Shown: in pieces, positions 7,297 to 14,858 of the stretch
Position numbering within the stretch: the first letter of the stretch is position 1
Layout of the letters: each line of letters begins with the position of its first letter
Source of the DNA: Maricaulis sp047308265
GTDB taxonomy: Bacteria > Pseudomonadota > Alphaproteobacteria > Caulobacterales > Maricaulaceae
Direction: 5' to 3'
DNA length: 64,000 nucleotides
Assembly (NCBI RefSeq): GCF_047308265.1
Contig: NZ_JBKQWY010000001.1
Coordinates: 372,001 to 436,000, forward strand
Program-made: the position numbers and the translations under genes
The notes under the pieces: model-generated
Told to the model about the DNA's origin: nothing
Database searches by the model: none
The model's input: the letters and a program-made list of their open reading frames with translations, nothing else

Positions 7297-9018
7297 ATGA
7301 AAAAATATTTCTGTTTGCCTGTAGTGGTTTTGGCGACGGCGTGTGCCGACTTGGACTCTGTACAGGATGCTTCCGTTGCCGAGGACCTCGACTCGACTCT
7401 GTCGGCCCTTAGTCGCGCTGGCTCTGTCTACGAGCAATATGGGTTTTCCGGGACAATTCAGGTGTCGCGCTCCGGTCAGACTTTAGTTGAGCAATATTCA
7501 GGTTATGCAGACTGGCAGAGCGGGCGTTCTCATGACCAAAGCACTGTTTTTGACATTGCATCTGTCACGAAACACATGACCGCTTTGGTTATCTTGCGGC
7601 TGCAAGATCAGGGAAAACTGTCTCTGGACGACCAACTGGTGGCTTATTTTGATGATGTGCCCGAACCGGTAGGTCAGATAACGATCGCTCAATTGCTTGA
7701 TCATACATCGGGATTGGAAAAAGACCCGGAAGGTGACTTCGGGGCTTATCCTCAGAGCGTTCGAAACGCACTTTCACAAGCTCAGTTGGGATTCCGGCCA
7801 GGAACAGATTTCGAGTATTCAAATCTGGGTTATTGTGTATTGGGCAGGATCGCCGAGCATGTTTCCGGTTCAAGCTTTTTAGAGCTGCTTCAAACGGAGC
7901 TTTGGGATCCGGCAGGTGTCTCAGCGACACTGTTTGACCCAGCTCATCAAGACAATCTCAGCCTGGGTTACGAGAACCTGGAGAGAAGTCAGCAGCCTGT
8001 CGAAAGCACTTATGCTTGGACAGATCTGGACCTTTGGCGGTGTGGAGCGGCCGGTGTTCAGATGACGGGGCCTCAGGTCATCAATTGGATCGAAAGCGTG
8101 TTTGGACCGCCTTCGCGGTTTGAGGCCCTGGTTCCTGTGCTTACAGCCAGTGACGGTGTCGCGAGCACGCAAAGAGCCCCTTACGCACAGGGTATTCGTG
8201 TCGGTCATCCGGATGTGGATCAACCCGTTTTTTGGCATGATGGTGATACCAGCGGCGGTGAAACCCATGCAGCTTATTTTCCCGATCAGAATTTCGCGGT
8301 GTTCGTAGCATCGAATGAGAGAATTGGTTGGCGAGATTTAGTGCGCGATACGGTTTTTCATGTGCTCGAAGGCGGTGATCTTGATCTGCCCCCCAATGCG
8401 CGCGGAACCGGTGAAGATCTTGATGGATTAGATTTGGACGGGCTTCGCTTGGAGTATCGCGGCTCCGCGTTGGTCGCTGAAGCTATGACCCAAGAGGGTG
8501 TCGACATACTGACCTACACGAGGATTGGTCCCGACGAGGCCCAGATATGGAATGATAGAGGCGATGATCTGGCTGATGCGTTGATCAACCGTAATGCGAT
8601 TGCTTTTGAAGACCATGTAGCGTCTGACAATCAAACGCCGTCGGAAAGGATGGTCGAGATCGTTCAACGCATCGGATTCGAGCCCAGCCAATTTGAGGTG
8701 CTGGGCACGACACCATGGCGTCCGCGAATTTTCCAAACTCATATTGTTTTTCGTGGCGCAGAGGGTGAATCCGAAATATTGAGATTTGTATGGCACCCGC
8801 GCACGCAGCAATTGATGTTTGTCGGTAATGCCCCGTCTAGGGCGTTGATATCAAGACAAGTTCGGCCCGTTGAGGTTGGCCAGTTCGTTTTTCTGGACCA
8901 TCGCGCTCAAAGCTATCGGACCGTCTCCGCCGACATTGGAAATGCCCGACTTGAAACCGCTGACTGGGTCTCGATTTTAAGGCCACAAAGGGACACCGTT
9001 CAGGAGCACACGCGATGA
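7297..9018 (+). CDS. Serine hydrolase, class C beta-lactamase-like lipoprotein
   Basis: 573 residues. The lipoprotein signal is MKKYFCLPVVVLATAC. The catalytic domain (about residues 40-360) has the SxxK nucleophile motif SVTK in DIASVTKHMTAL (about residue 90), the YxN motif in FEYSNLGYCVLG (about 176), and an HxG-like WHDGDTSGG (about 311), so it belongs to the beta-lactamase/esterase EstB/penicillin-binding-protein group. The final 200 residues are an uncharacterised extension, often seen in peptidase-like members (for example D-amino-acid peptidases). Resistance should not be assumed. Base composition is low for this chromosome: the sampled stretch 7441-7500 has 30 G+C in 60, against 44 in 53941-54000. 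It overlaps the next gene by 4 bp. Confidence 0.85.
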   Translation: MKKYFCLPVVVLATACADLDSVQDASVAEDLDSTLSALSRAGSVYEQYGFSGTIQVSRSGQTLVEQYSGYADWQSGRSHDQSTVFDIASVTKHMTALVILRLQDQGKLSLDDQLVAYFDDVPEPVGQITIAQLLDHTSGLEKDPEGDFGAYPQSVRNALSQAQLGFRPGTDFEYSNLGYCVLGRIAEHVSGSSFLELLQTELWDPAGVSATLFDPAHQDNLSLGYENLERSQQPVESTYAWTDLDLWRCGAAGVQMTGPQVINWIESVFGPPSRFEALVPVLTASDGVASTQRAPYAQGIRVGHPDVDQPVFWHDGDTSGGETHAAYFPDQNFAVFVASNERIGWRDLVRDTVFHVLEGGDLDLPPNARGTGEDLDGLDLDGLRLEYRGSALVAEAMTQEGVDILTYTRIGPDEAQIWNDRGDDLADALINRNAIAFEDHVASDNQTPSERMVEIVQRIGFEPSQFEVLGTTPWRPRIFQTHIVFRGAEGESEILRFVWHPRTQQLMFVGNAPSRALISRQVRPVEVGQFVFLDHRAQSYRTVSADIGNARLETADWVSILRPQRDTVQEHTR

Positions 9019-9875
9019 TCAGATGGTTCGCTATCGCAATGGTTTTTTTGCTCACTTCAGCTTGTGCCACTCAATCTGAAACACGATCAAGCGATACCGT
9101 GGGAACTGAAGAGAGCCCAACGTTTCAGACAAGTTTCCGACAGGCTTTGATCCAAGCTCAATCCAAGCATTACGGTATGGCTCAGGCCTTTGCTGAGACC
9201 GCTTTGGCACTCGCTGAATCGGATATGCAGAACTATCAGGTGCGTCACCTATTGGTGGATGTGCATGGTCGCCAAGGTCATTGGGATGTGGTGGCTCAGT
9301 TTGCCGGAGAAGCCGCAGCCATTATTCGATCAAGTCCAAACCTGAGCAGTCGCCTTATGGTGATGGCGTCACATATGGAAGCCGAGCGTGCTCGCGCCGC
9401 GTACCAAATGGGTCAGACACAAATCGTGCAAGCGTCCAATGCTCAGATGATCGAAGACCACCCCGACGCTGGCGAGTTATGGCAACCGGTTGGGGTGGAT
9501 GGAGCCGAACATGAAGCGGGTTTGTCTTGTCCGTTGCTGAGACAAGGTTATCTGCGGTTTGACGTCTATGACGGAAACTTCGAAGCGCCAGGCTGTGAGT
9601 ATTGGGGGCATAATGATGTCGGCGCACGAGTGTTCTTAGGTGATGTCGTTGCTAGCGAGGAAGATCAGTTGGTGGCACGGTCCGCGACCGATATGCCTGT
9701 GAATATTGACCTCGGTGACACGCTAAATATTAGCAGCCAGTGGCAGGTGCGTTCTGGAGTGACCGCGTTTGTTGCAACTAATGCAGACTCTTCTATAACG
9801 CTAACGTTGCAATTTCCCGATGGCCAGCGTGACGCGGCGGAACAATTTGCGCGTGAGCTGGCAGTGTCAGATTAA
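9015..9875 (+). CDS. Hypothetical lipoprotein, C-terminus altered by IS insertion
   Basis: 286 residues as read. The signal MIRWFAIAMVFLLTSAC gives a lipobox with Cys at residue 17. Residues 38-130 are helical and Ala-rich, compatible with a few degenerate TPR-like helices (ALIQAQSKHYGMAQAFAETA). The second half is beta-rich, with four or so Cys/Trp positions (LSCPLLRQGYLRFDVYDGNF; PGCEYWGHND). No family recognised. The last residues (AVSD) and the TAA stop lie within the left end of IS copy 2 (from 9860), so the original C-terminus has been lost. The 4-bp overlap with the hydrolase gene implies a joint role in the envelope. Confidence 0.7.
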   Translation: MIRWFAIAMVFLLTSACATQSETRSSDTVGTEESPTFQTSFRQALIQAQSKHYGMAQAFAETALALAESDMQNYQVRHLLVDVHGRQGHWDVVAQFAGEAAAIIRSSPNLSSRLMVMASHMEAERARAAYQMGQTQIVQASNAQMIEDHPDAGELWQPVGVDGAEHEAGLSCPLLRQGYLRFDVYDGNFEAPGCEYWGHNDVGARVFLGDVVASEEDQLVARSATDMPVNIDLGDTLNISSQWQVRSGVTAFVATNADSSITLTLQFPDGQRDAAEQFARELAVSD

Positions 9876-10666
9876 ACGCCGCTTGAGCGAGATCGCCCGA
9901 TTTCGTGGCGTTTTCTGATGCGTAACCCGTTCAAGTATTTCAAAACTTCACCGGAAATCATCCGTCTCGCTGTGATGATGTACATCCGCTTTCCGCTCTC
10001 ACCGCGCAACGTCAAAGATCTGCTCCATGAACGGGGCATCGACATCACGCATGAGACAGTGCGTTTCTGGTGGAACCGGTTCGGTCCACTCTTCGCGAAG
10101 TCGATCCGAAGAGGCCGCGTCCGGAACACGAACAACTCGAACTGGACCTGGCATCTTGACGAAGTGTTCGTGAAAATAAACGGCGAGCTTCATTACCTCT
10201 GGCGCGCCGTTGATCACGAGGGTGAAGTGCTCGAAGCTTTCGTCACCAAACGCCGAGATCGCGAGGCAGCGTTGAGGTTTCTGCGAAAGGCAATGAAGCG
10301 ATATGGCCGACCAGAGCAGGTAGTCACGGACAAGCTATCGTCCTACAAGGCGGCGATGTGTGATCTAGGAAATGTGAGCCGCCAGGAGACGGGGAGGTGG
10401 CTCAACAATCGGGCCGAAAACTCACATCAGCCATTGCGGCGACGAGAGAAGATCATGAACCGGTTCAGGTCGATGCGAAGTCTTCAAAAGTTCGCCGCCG
10501 TCCAATCGTCCATTCACAACCACTTCAACCTCGAACGCCATTTCTACCGCCGTGAAGAATTCAAGGAGAACCGATGCGCCGCCCTGGCCGAATGGCGTCT
10601 ACTCGCAGCCTGAGTTAGACTCAAACCCGGTCTTTTGAGACCGATCCGTTTTTGTCTGACAGCACC
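9860..10666 (+). mobile_element. IS6-family insertion sequence, copy 2
   Basis: Also 807 bp, with left end GGCAGTGTCAGATTAAACG and right end TTTGTCTGACAGCACC, in the same direction as copy 1. The insertion lies inside the 3' end of the preceding lipoprotein gene and provides its stop codon. The internal CGGTCT-TTTG-AGACCG hairpin recurs at 10628-10643. No direct target duplication is visible. Confidence 0.9.
9918..10613 (+). CDS. IS6-family transposase (copy 2)
   Basis: 231 residues with the same architecture as copy 1: helix-turn-helix region, then Asp in WHLDEVFVKI, Asp in VVTDKLSSYK and Glu in NNRAENSHQ. It is intact. It differs from copy 1 at about 25 residues, clustered between fully conserved stretches (for example the WWNRFGPLFAKSIRRGRVRN region is identical also at DNA level over more than 50 bases). 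This suggests past gene conversion between copies rather than one recent duplication. Confidence 0.95.
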   Translation: MRNPFKYFKTSPEIIRLAVMMYIRFPLSPRNVKDLLHERGIDITHETVRFWWNRFGPLFAKSIRRGRVRNTNNSNWTWHLDEVFVKINGELHYLWRAVDHEGEVLEAFVTKRRDREAALRFLRKAMKRYGRPEQVVTDKLSSYKAAMCDLGNVSRQETGRWLNNRAENSHQPLRRREKIMNRFRSMRSLQKFAAVQSSIHNHFNLERHFYRREEFKENRCAALAEWRLLAA

Positions 10667-10680
10667 GCCACTCTTCTGCC

Positions 10681-10940
10681 TTAAATCACAAAGCGTGCAC
10701 GAGCCCTGGAATTCCGGCGGCGCTTTGTTGCGTAGGCGCCACGCGCCACTCGGAACCCGATGTGCGAGGTGGATAGCTCTAGATCCGGGGCTTGGCGCGC
10801 GGCAGGTCTGAAGCGAAAACAATAGCAACGCGCGCATAGAAATGACCCATCTTTGACGATGCCCACAGCCCGACCCGGCTGGCTCGGATCAAACCCGTCA
10901 GGATCAGCATCCTCTCCGGGAGCATGAGAACCGTGATAGA
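10681..10940 (-). pseudogene. C-terminal fragment of a formylglycine-generating-enzyme-like protein
   Basis: On the minus strand an open stretch of about 85 codons ends at TAA 10683-10681. It contains GSFLCARCYCFRFRPAARQ followed by STSHIGFRVAR, the hallmark C-terminal motifs of the FGE/sulfatase-modifying-factor family (the Cys pair that activates sulfatases, then the H-GFR ending). The upstream two thirds of the gene are absent: at about 10941 the sequence changes to the remnant of an IS right end. It is therefore a truncated, non-functional remnant. A full-length FGE would mature type I sulfatases or act as an iron-type oxidase; no sulfatase gene remains in the window. Confidence 0.7.
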
Positions 10941-10943
10941 GCG

Positions 10944-11009
10944 TCAACTCGCGGCTTGAGTTGGGCGAAAGGGTGTCTTCCGAGACCAGTTCACTTTGGT
11001 CTGACACCA
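10944..11009 (+). mobile_element. Remnant of an IS6-family right end
   Basis: GCGTCAACTCGCGGCTTGAG (codons for QLAA-stop), then GTCTTCCGAGACC and TGGTCTGACACC, align with the transposase 3' end and terminal repeat of IS copy 1 (about 4016-4084), with several mismatches. Only the last 65 or so bases survive. It marks the break point of the formylglycine-generating-enzyme fragment. Confidence 0.7.
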
Positions 11010-11031
11010 CTGACCGAAAGGGTGCTTCGCT

Positions 11032-11775
11032 CTACAGAAACCCGCCGTGTTTGAGGAGTTTTCGATAGTTGGCAAAATTGCAGTACGCACAGAGATGAAC
11101 CTTTTCCTCGTCGGTCAGGGCTGACCGCTGAGCTTCCAGAGACAGGCTGCGCTCGTGAGCGTCTTGCCAGCCGGAGCGCGCTCCGTCGTTCATCTCGAGA
11201 CCAAGAAAAGCGTAAACGTTCTCAAACTCCTCAAAATTTTGGAAAATGGTCTCGTAGCGAACAATGTGAAAATCGAGTTGGTCGAGAAAATTGACGGCTT
11301 GTCTGATATCGAAATTCCATTGTTTCACGGCAACGCTATAGTCTGTGACAGGGCGCCAACGTTTGTCATTTTCATTGCGCGCCCTTTTGTTGTATGACGC
11401 GGCGACGTCAAACGGATTCCGCAACAAGTAAATGATCTTGATGTCCGGAAGAGTCTCTGCGAGCACTTCAAAGCTGTTGGCAGAGCGTGGCAGCTTGTCG
11501 CCGATGTAGTCGAGGGTGTCGTAGTTGTCACGAACGCGGTCTATCGCTCTGTTTGCGATACCCCAAGACCGGTGATTGGGCTGCACGTGGGTATCGTTTG
11601 GTTGCACGTCGATGAACCGCTCGCGCTCCCAAAGATCAGGCGTCAGTTTTTTATTGATTGAAAGTCTTAGGTATCTCTCGAGGCCGATGGCCAGGCGGGT
11701 ATCCTGTGTTAGGGTTGTGCGGAACCCTGTTGTGCCGGATCGGGGGCAGCCAGAAATCAGCATGACTTTGGGCAT
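11032..11775 (-). CDS. Sulfotransferase family protein
   Basis: 247 residues. The 5'-phosphosulfate-binding loop lies at the N-terminus (GCPRSGTT, residues 9-16) and the 3'-phosphate-binding element at YLLRNPFDVAASYNKRA (about 125-141), so it should transfer sulfate from PAPS. Its length is that of the small bacterial Sulfotransfer_1/3 type. There is no signal peptide, so it is cytosolic. The acceptor (polysaccharide, lipid or small molecule) is not evident. It sits alone on the minus strand between IS remnants, next to a dead formylglycine-generating-enzyme fragment, and its composition is lower in G+C than the core genes, all pointing to acquired DNA. A second, unrelated TPR-sulfotransferase lies at 16849-18846. 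Confidence 0.85.
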   Translation of the reverse strand: MPKVMLISGCPRSGTTGFRTTLTQDTRLAIGLERYLRLSINKKLTPDLWERERFIDVQPNDTHVQPNHRSWGIANRAIDRVRDNYDTLDYIGDKLPRSANSFEVLAETLPDIKIIYLLRNPFDVAASYNKRARNENDKRWRPVTDYSVAVKQWNFDIRQAVNFLDQLDFHIVRYETIFQNFEEFENVYAFLGLEMNDGARSGWQDAHERSLSLEAQRSALTDEEKVHLCAYCNFANYRKLLKHGGFL

Positions 11776-11893
11776 TGTATCTCTTCTTAGCGCACCTGAT
11801 GCGGAAACGGTATTTCAATTGGCGCGATTGCCGGTTCAACCGAATACACCTATACGTGGTCCGCATACCTTGGAAATTCTTCAGCGACAAGAA

Positions 11894-12170
11894 GGCAGTG
11901 TCAGAGGGTACTCGGCTTGAGTGAGAAGCGTCGGATTCCTAGCCTTATCTGAAAAGTAACCCGTTTTGTTAATGCAAAACCTCGCCTGAGATCTTTCGTC
12001 TTTCGGTGATAGGGTGCAGCCGCTTCGCGCGCTCGTTAAGCAGCGTCGAAGATCTGCTCCACGGATGCGGCATTGATATTAATCACGAGACGGTTCGGTT
12101 TTGGTGGAACGGGTTTGGCCTGATGATGGTGCGCGATATCAAGAAGCACCGGTCCCAACAGCTTTGCCAG
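11894..12170 (+). pseudogene. Decayed 5' part of an IS6-family element
   Basis: The block begins with GGCAGTGTCAG, the IS left end, and runs through recognisable transposase N-terminal coding sequence broken by frameshifts and stops: CGCCTGAGATCTTTCGTCTT, then in one frame SVEDLLHGCGIDINHETVRFW and WNGFGLMMVRDIKKHRSQQL. The catalytic part is missing. It is more diverged from the two intact copies than they are from each other, so it derives from an older or different IS6 element. It accounts for most of the 505-base gap between the sulfotransferase and methyltransferase genes. Confidence 0.75.
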
Positions 12171-12280
12171 ATCCCACACGGCAGACCGCTGACCGCTCCT
12201 TCTCACCGAAATGTGTTTTCCGCAACGTGGTGGATGTGTGGGGGGGCTTCTATGCTGTGGGCCAGCAGAGGGAGGCTTTT

Positions 12281-13189
12281 ATGAAAGCTATGGGATATGT
12301 CAGCGTGATGGCGCTGGTTCTGGCGGCCTGTTCAAACGAGGCTGCAGATCCGGTCTCACAAGAGACGGATGAAATCGCGGAATCCGGCATGGAATCCGAC
12401 ATGGAATCCGGCACGGATGTGGCCACGCAGAGCACGCAACTGGCTGAGGTGATTGCCCATCCGCGCCGCGATGAACGCCGCGCCCGGGATGACTGGCGTC
12501 ATCCTGAGGAGACGTTGACCTTCTTCGGAGTTCAGCCGGATATGACGGTGGCCGAGGTCCTGCCGGGCAATGGCGGCTGGTATTCCCAGATCCTCACCCC
12601 CTATACGGCGCGTGAGGGCCGCATGATCGGTCTCACCTATCCCGATAGTTTATGGGTTCAGATGTTCTCGTCCTGGAGCGAGGACAATTACGAGCGCTTT
12701 GGCGCGGATATCACGCAAATGCACCGTTATCTCGGCGTGGACGGGGTGGAGCCCGCCCAGCCTGTTCTGGGATATACGATCGACAATATTCCTGACGCCG
12801 AAAACGGACAGGTCGATGCGGTATTGTTTTTCCGCGCCCTGCACCATCTGTTCCGCTTCGAGGATCCGATGATCGATACGGCTCTCGTTGAGGTCTATGA
12901 AGCGCTGGCGCCCGGGGGGCTGGTCGGCGTTGTCCAGCACCGGGCACCGGAAGCGGCGACCGCGGAGTTTGCCAGCGGCAATAATGGCTATCTCAAACAG
13001 AGCGATGTGGTGGCGGCATTCGAACGCGCCGGTTTTGTGCTGGAGGCCAGCAGCGAGATCAATGCCAATCCCAATGACCCGGCAGACGGCTTTGTGTGGC
13101 GTTTGCCGCCCACGACCCGGGATAATCCGGACACCCAGGCGATCGGTGAATCCGATCGCATGACCCTGCGGTTTCGCAAGCCGGCCTGA
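12281..13189 (+). CDS. Class I SAM-methyltransferase-like lipoprotein
   Basis: 302 residues. The signal MKAMGYVSVMALVLAAC gives a lipobox LAAC. An acidic/Met-rich linker (ESGMESDMESGTD) follows, then a Rossmann-type methyltransferase domain: VAEVLPGNGGWYSQIL (motif I, G-x-G) around residue 90, DAVLFFRALHHL (motif around the catalytic strand), ALAPGGLVGVVQHR. Proteins of this type are found as exported predicted methyltransferases in marine alphaproteobacteria; an exported SAM enzyme is chemically puzzling, so the activity is unproven. The start at 12281 is backed by GGGAGG and the signal peptide; the reading frame is open farther upstream only through the IS remnant. Confidence 0.8.
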   Translation: MKAMGYVSVMALVLAACSNEAADPVSQETDEIAESGMESDMESGTDVATQSTQLAEVIAHPRRDERRARDDWRHPEETLTFFGVQPDMTVAEVLPGNGGWYSQILTPYTAREGRMIGLTYPDSLWVQMFSSWSEDNYERFGADITQMHRYLGVDGVEPAQPVLGYTIDNIPDAENGQVDAVLFFRALHHLFRFEDPMIDTALVEVYEALAPGGLVGVVQHRAPEAATAEFASGNNGYLKQSDVVAAFERAGFVLEASSEINANPNDPADGFVWRLPPTTRDNPDTQAIGESDRMTLRFRKPA

Positions 13190-13209
13190 CGGCGCTGAAC
13201 TTAGGTGAG

Positions 13210-13238
13210 CCGGGCGAGGGGGACGGCCTCTCGCCCGG
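13210..13238. terminator. Bidirectional hairpin between convergent genes
   Basis: CCGGGCGAG and CTCGCCCGG form a 9-bp perfect stem with an 11-base loop, midway between the stops of the methyltransferase gene (plus) and the small periplasmic protein gene (minus). Such a hairpin can end transcription from both sides, although the flanking T tracts are weak. Confidence 0.55.
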
Positions 13239-13249
13239 TCACGGATTGA

Positions 13250-13774
13250 TTACTCGGCGCTATAGGGCAGCGAGGAGTGGTGCAGCACGATTTTCAGCTC
13301 ACCCTCTTCGTCGCGGACATAACCGAAGCTGTACTCGACCTTCACCTCATTGCCTTCTGTCGTGGTGAAGAAATAATTCCCCATCGCCATGGCGCTGTCG
13401 CTGTCGATAAACGTGCCCTCATTCTCCCAGCGCACCTGGGTATAGGGCGCGATGGCGAAGCCCTTGTCCTCGTCGATCGAACCGCCCACGAAATAGGACA
13501 ATGCGCCGGCGAAATCACCGCGGAATTGTTGTTCAGCGGCCAATGTCGGCTTGAACAGGATCGGATGAGAGCCGTAAGCGTAGAAACGCTCGATGTGAGC
13601 CGTCGCGGCTGCACCATAGTCTTCGCCAGCGGTATAGGCTTCGCCAATCGTGACAATGCCCTCACCCCAGGCTTGCTGGGCGGCGGCCACTTCGGCCGGT
13701 GTGATCTGGTCAGCCAGGGCGGCCGGGCCAAGCAGGGCTGTTGCGGCAATGGCGGACATCAACGTCGTTTTCAT
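13250..13774 (-). CDS. Small periplasmic protein, SnoaL/NTF2-like
   Basis: 174 residues. A cleavable signal peptide (MKTTLMSAIAATALLGPAAL, cleavage near ALA-DQ) sends it to the periplasm. The mature part begins with a helix (EVAAAQQAWGEGIVTIGEAY) and continues with strands typical of the cone-shaped NTF2/SnoaL fold (GFAIAPYTQVRWENEGTF; VKVEYSFGYVRDEEGELKIVLHHSSLPY). Related exported proteins are often misnamed phosphoribosyl-AMP cyclohydrolase in databases; I see no basis for that activity. A strong ribosome-binding site (GGGGAGGAGAG) precedes the ATG. It is divergent from a LysR gene across 135 bp, so it is the likely LysR target. Confidence 0.65.
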   Translation of the reverse strand: MKTTLMSAIAATALLGPAALADQITPAEVAAAQQAWGEGIVTIGEAYTAGEDYGAAATAHIERFYAYGSHPILFKPTLAAEQQFRGDFAGALSYFVGGSIDEDKGFAIAPYTQVRWENEGTFIDSDSAMAMGNYFFTTTEGNEVKVEYSFGYVRDEEGELKIVLHHSSLPYSAE

Positions 13775-13856
13775 GGTGGTCTCTCCTCCCCCTGCGGGGT
13801 CTGTGTGGTTTGTTCCGCCACAGATCTAGGCAGGCCCGCGGCCTGTTTCTAATGGA

Positions 13857-13872
13857 AATCGTGTCCGCGATT
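13857..13872. promoter_or_regulatory. Candidate LysR operator
   Basis: AATCG-TGTCCG-CGATT is a perfect 5-bp inverted repeat of the T-N11-A type, 37 bases before the LysR gene start and in the spacer shared with the divergent periplasmic-protein gene. A second palindrome, CAGGCC-CGC-GGCCTG, lies at 13831-13845. Autoregulation plus control of the neighbour would be typical of LysR proteins. Confidence 0.5.
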
Positions 13873-13909
13873 GATTACTTCAGGGCATGAATGAAAGGCG
13901 GAGCGAGGC

Positions 13910-14839
13910 ATGCGACCCACATTGAGGCAATTGGAATACTTCGTGGCAGTGGCCGAATTCGGCGCCTTTGGTCCGGCGGCCGATAGTCTGAATGTCACTC
14001 AGCCCAGCCTGTCCAAACAGATCGCCGTGCTCGAACAGGAGCTGGGTCTGCAATTGTTCGAACGCACCTCGCGCACCGTCTCGCTCAGTGCGCATGGCGA
14101 TGCCCTGATGGCGGATGCGCGGAACACGCTGGATGCCGCGCGTGCCTTTCGCTCGCGGGCGGAACGTCTCTCGGGTGACGTGAAAATGCGACTGCAGACG
14201 GGCGTTCTACCGTCGATCGGAGCCTATTTCCTGCCGCGTGTGCGCGAACGCCTGCAATCGGAGTTTCCCGGCCTGCGGATGTCCCTGGTGGAGGGCACGT
14301 CCCGGGATTTGCTCACGCGACTCAATGCCGGGGAGCTAGACCTGGTGGTGGCCTCGAAAAGTGATCTGGACGGGTTTGAGGTCTTGCCTCTGTTTGAGGA
14401 AACCCTGTGGGTCTGCAGCGAGGTCGATGATCCGATCATGAAAAGCGACGGGCCGGTCCAGCCCGCTGAGCTCAGGGGGCGGGAAATCTTCGCGCTCAGT
14501 CGTGATTATTATCTGACCCGTATCATCCAGGATATCGCCCAGGAAGCCGGGGCAGTGCTGAGCGAGGCCTATCATGGCTCCAGTCTTGATGCGATCCGGC
14601 AAATGGCCACAAGTGGCGAGGGCATTGCAATCCTGCCCAGCCTTTATGCGCTTGGCGAGGCGATCCGGGAGCCGAATTTCAAGGTCCGCCGCCTGGACCA
14701 TTCCCATGCCTCACATCCGGTCTTTCTCTATTGGCGTCGCACCATGCGCAATCAGCGTCTGCTCCAGCGCTTGGGCGCAGAAATGATCGCCGAGAAAATG
14801 GCCATTCGCGCCGAGCGTGCCGAGAAATTCCGGCAATAG
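13910..14839 (+). CDS. LysR-family transcriptional regulator
   Basis: 309 residues. The N-terminal winged helix-turn-helix is classical: RQLEYFVAVAEFGAFGPAA, LNVTQPSLSKQIAVLEQELG and LQLFERTSRTVSLSAHG. Residues 90-295 form the periplasmic-binding-protein-like effector domain. It resembles the OxyR/CbbR branch in layout (TGVLPSIGAYFLPRVRERLQ, then LVEGTSRDLL), but I see no convincing redox Cys pair (only one Cys near residue 170), so it is not called OxyR. Start ATG 13910 has a purine-rich GGAGCGAGG upstream. It faces away from the small periplasmic-protein gene; its 3' end converges with the BCCT transporter, with a short TAGGGC-AC-GCCCTA hairpin at 14848-14861. Confidence 0.93.
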   Translation: MRPTLRQLEYFVAVAEFGAFGPAADSLNVTQPSLSKQIAVLEQELGLQLFERTSRTVSLSAHGDALMADARNTLDAARAFRSRAERLSGDVKMRLQTGVLPSIGAYFLPRVRERLQSEFPGLRMSLVEGTSRDLLTRLNAGELDLVVASKSDLDGFEVLPLFEETLWVCSEVDDPIMKSDGPVQPAELRGREIFALSRDYYLTRIIQDIAQEAGAVLSEAYHGSSLDAIRQMATSGEGIAILPSLYALGEAIREPNFKVRRLDHSHASHPVFLYWRRTMRNQRLLQRLGAEMIAEKMAIRAERAEKFRQ

Positions 14840-14858
14840 CCGGTCCTTAGGGCACGCC

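Larger units (their letters stand above)
3278..10666 (+). mobile_element. IS6-family-bounded segment (possible pseudo-compound transposon)
   Basis: Two 807-bp IS6-family elements in the same orientation (3278-4084 and 9860-10666) bracket 5.8 kb carrying five genes: a DUF3089 esterase, an HE...H membrane protein, a membrane-bound AraC-type regulator, a beta-lactamase-like hydrolase and a lipoprotein. IS6 elements typically mobilise DNA between directly repeated copies by replicative cointegrate formation. Against a recent single event: the two transposases differ at about 25 of 231 residues, and no 8-bp target duplication is visible at the outer ends (ACCGGCAG on the left, GCCACTCT on the right). 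The right flank GCCACTC does repeat seven bases found at the tRNA 3' end (3261-3267). The last two genes are visibly poorer in G+C than the genome core, supporting foreign origin. Confidence 0.5.

Noticed and set aside
7297..9018. Antibiotic-resistance beta-lactamase
   Set aside because: The SxxK, YxN and HxG-like motifs are shared with esterases and peptidases; the long C-terminal extension and lipoprotein anchor do not favour a resistance enzyme.
12101..12280. Longer N-terminus for the methyltransferase lipoprotein
   Set aside because: The extension runs through the IS remnant and would hide the signal peptide; GGGAGG supports 12281.
13910..14839. OxyR
   Set aside because: The LysR protein lacks the paired redox Cys in the expected region and is not next to a peroxide gene.
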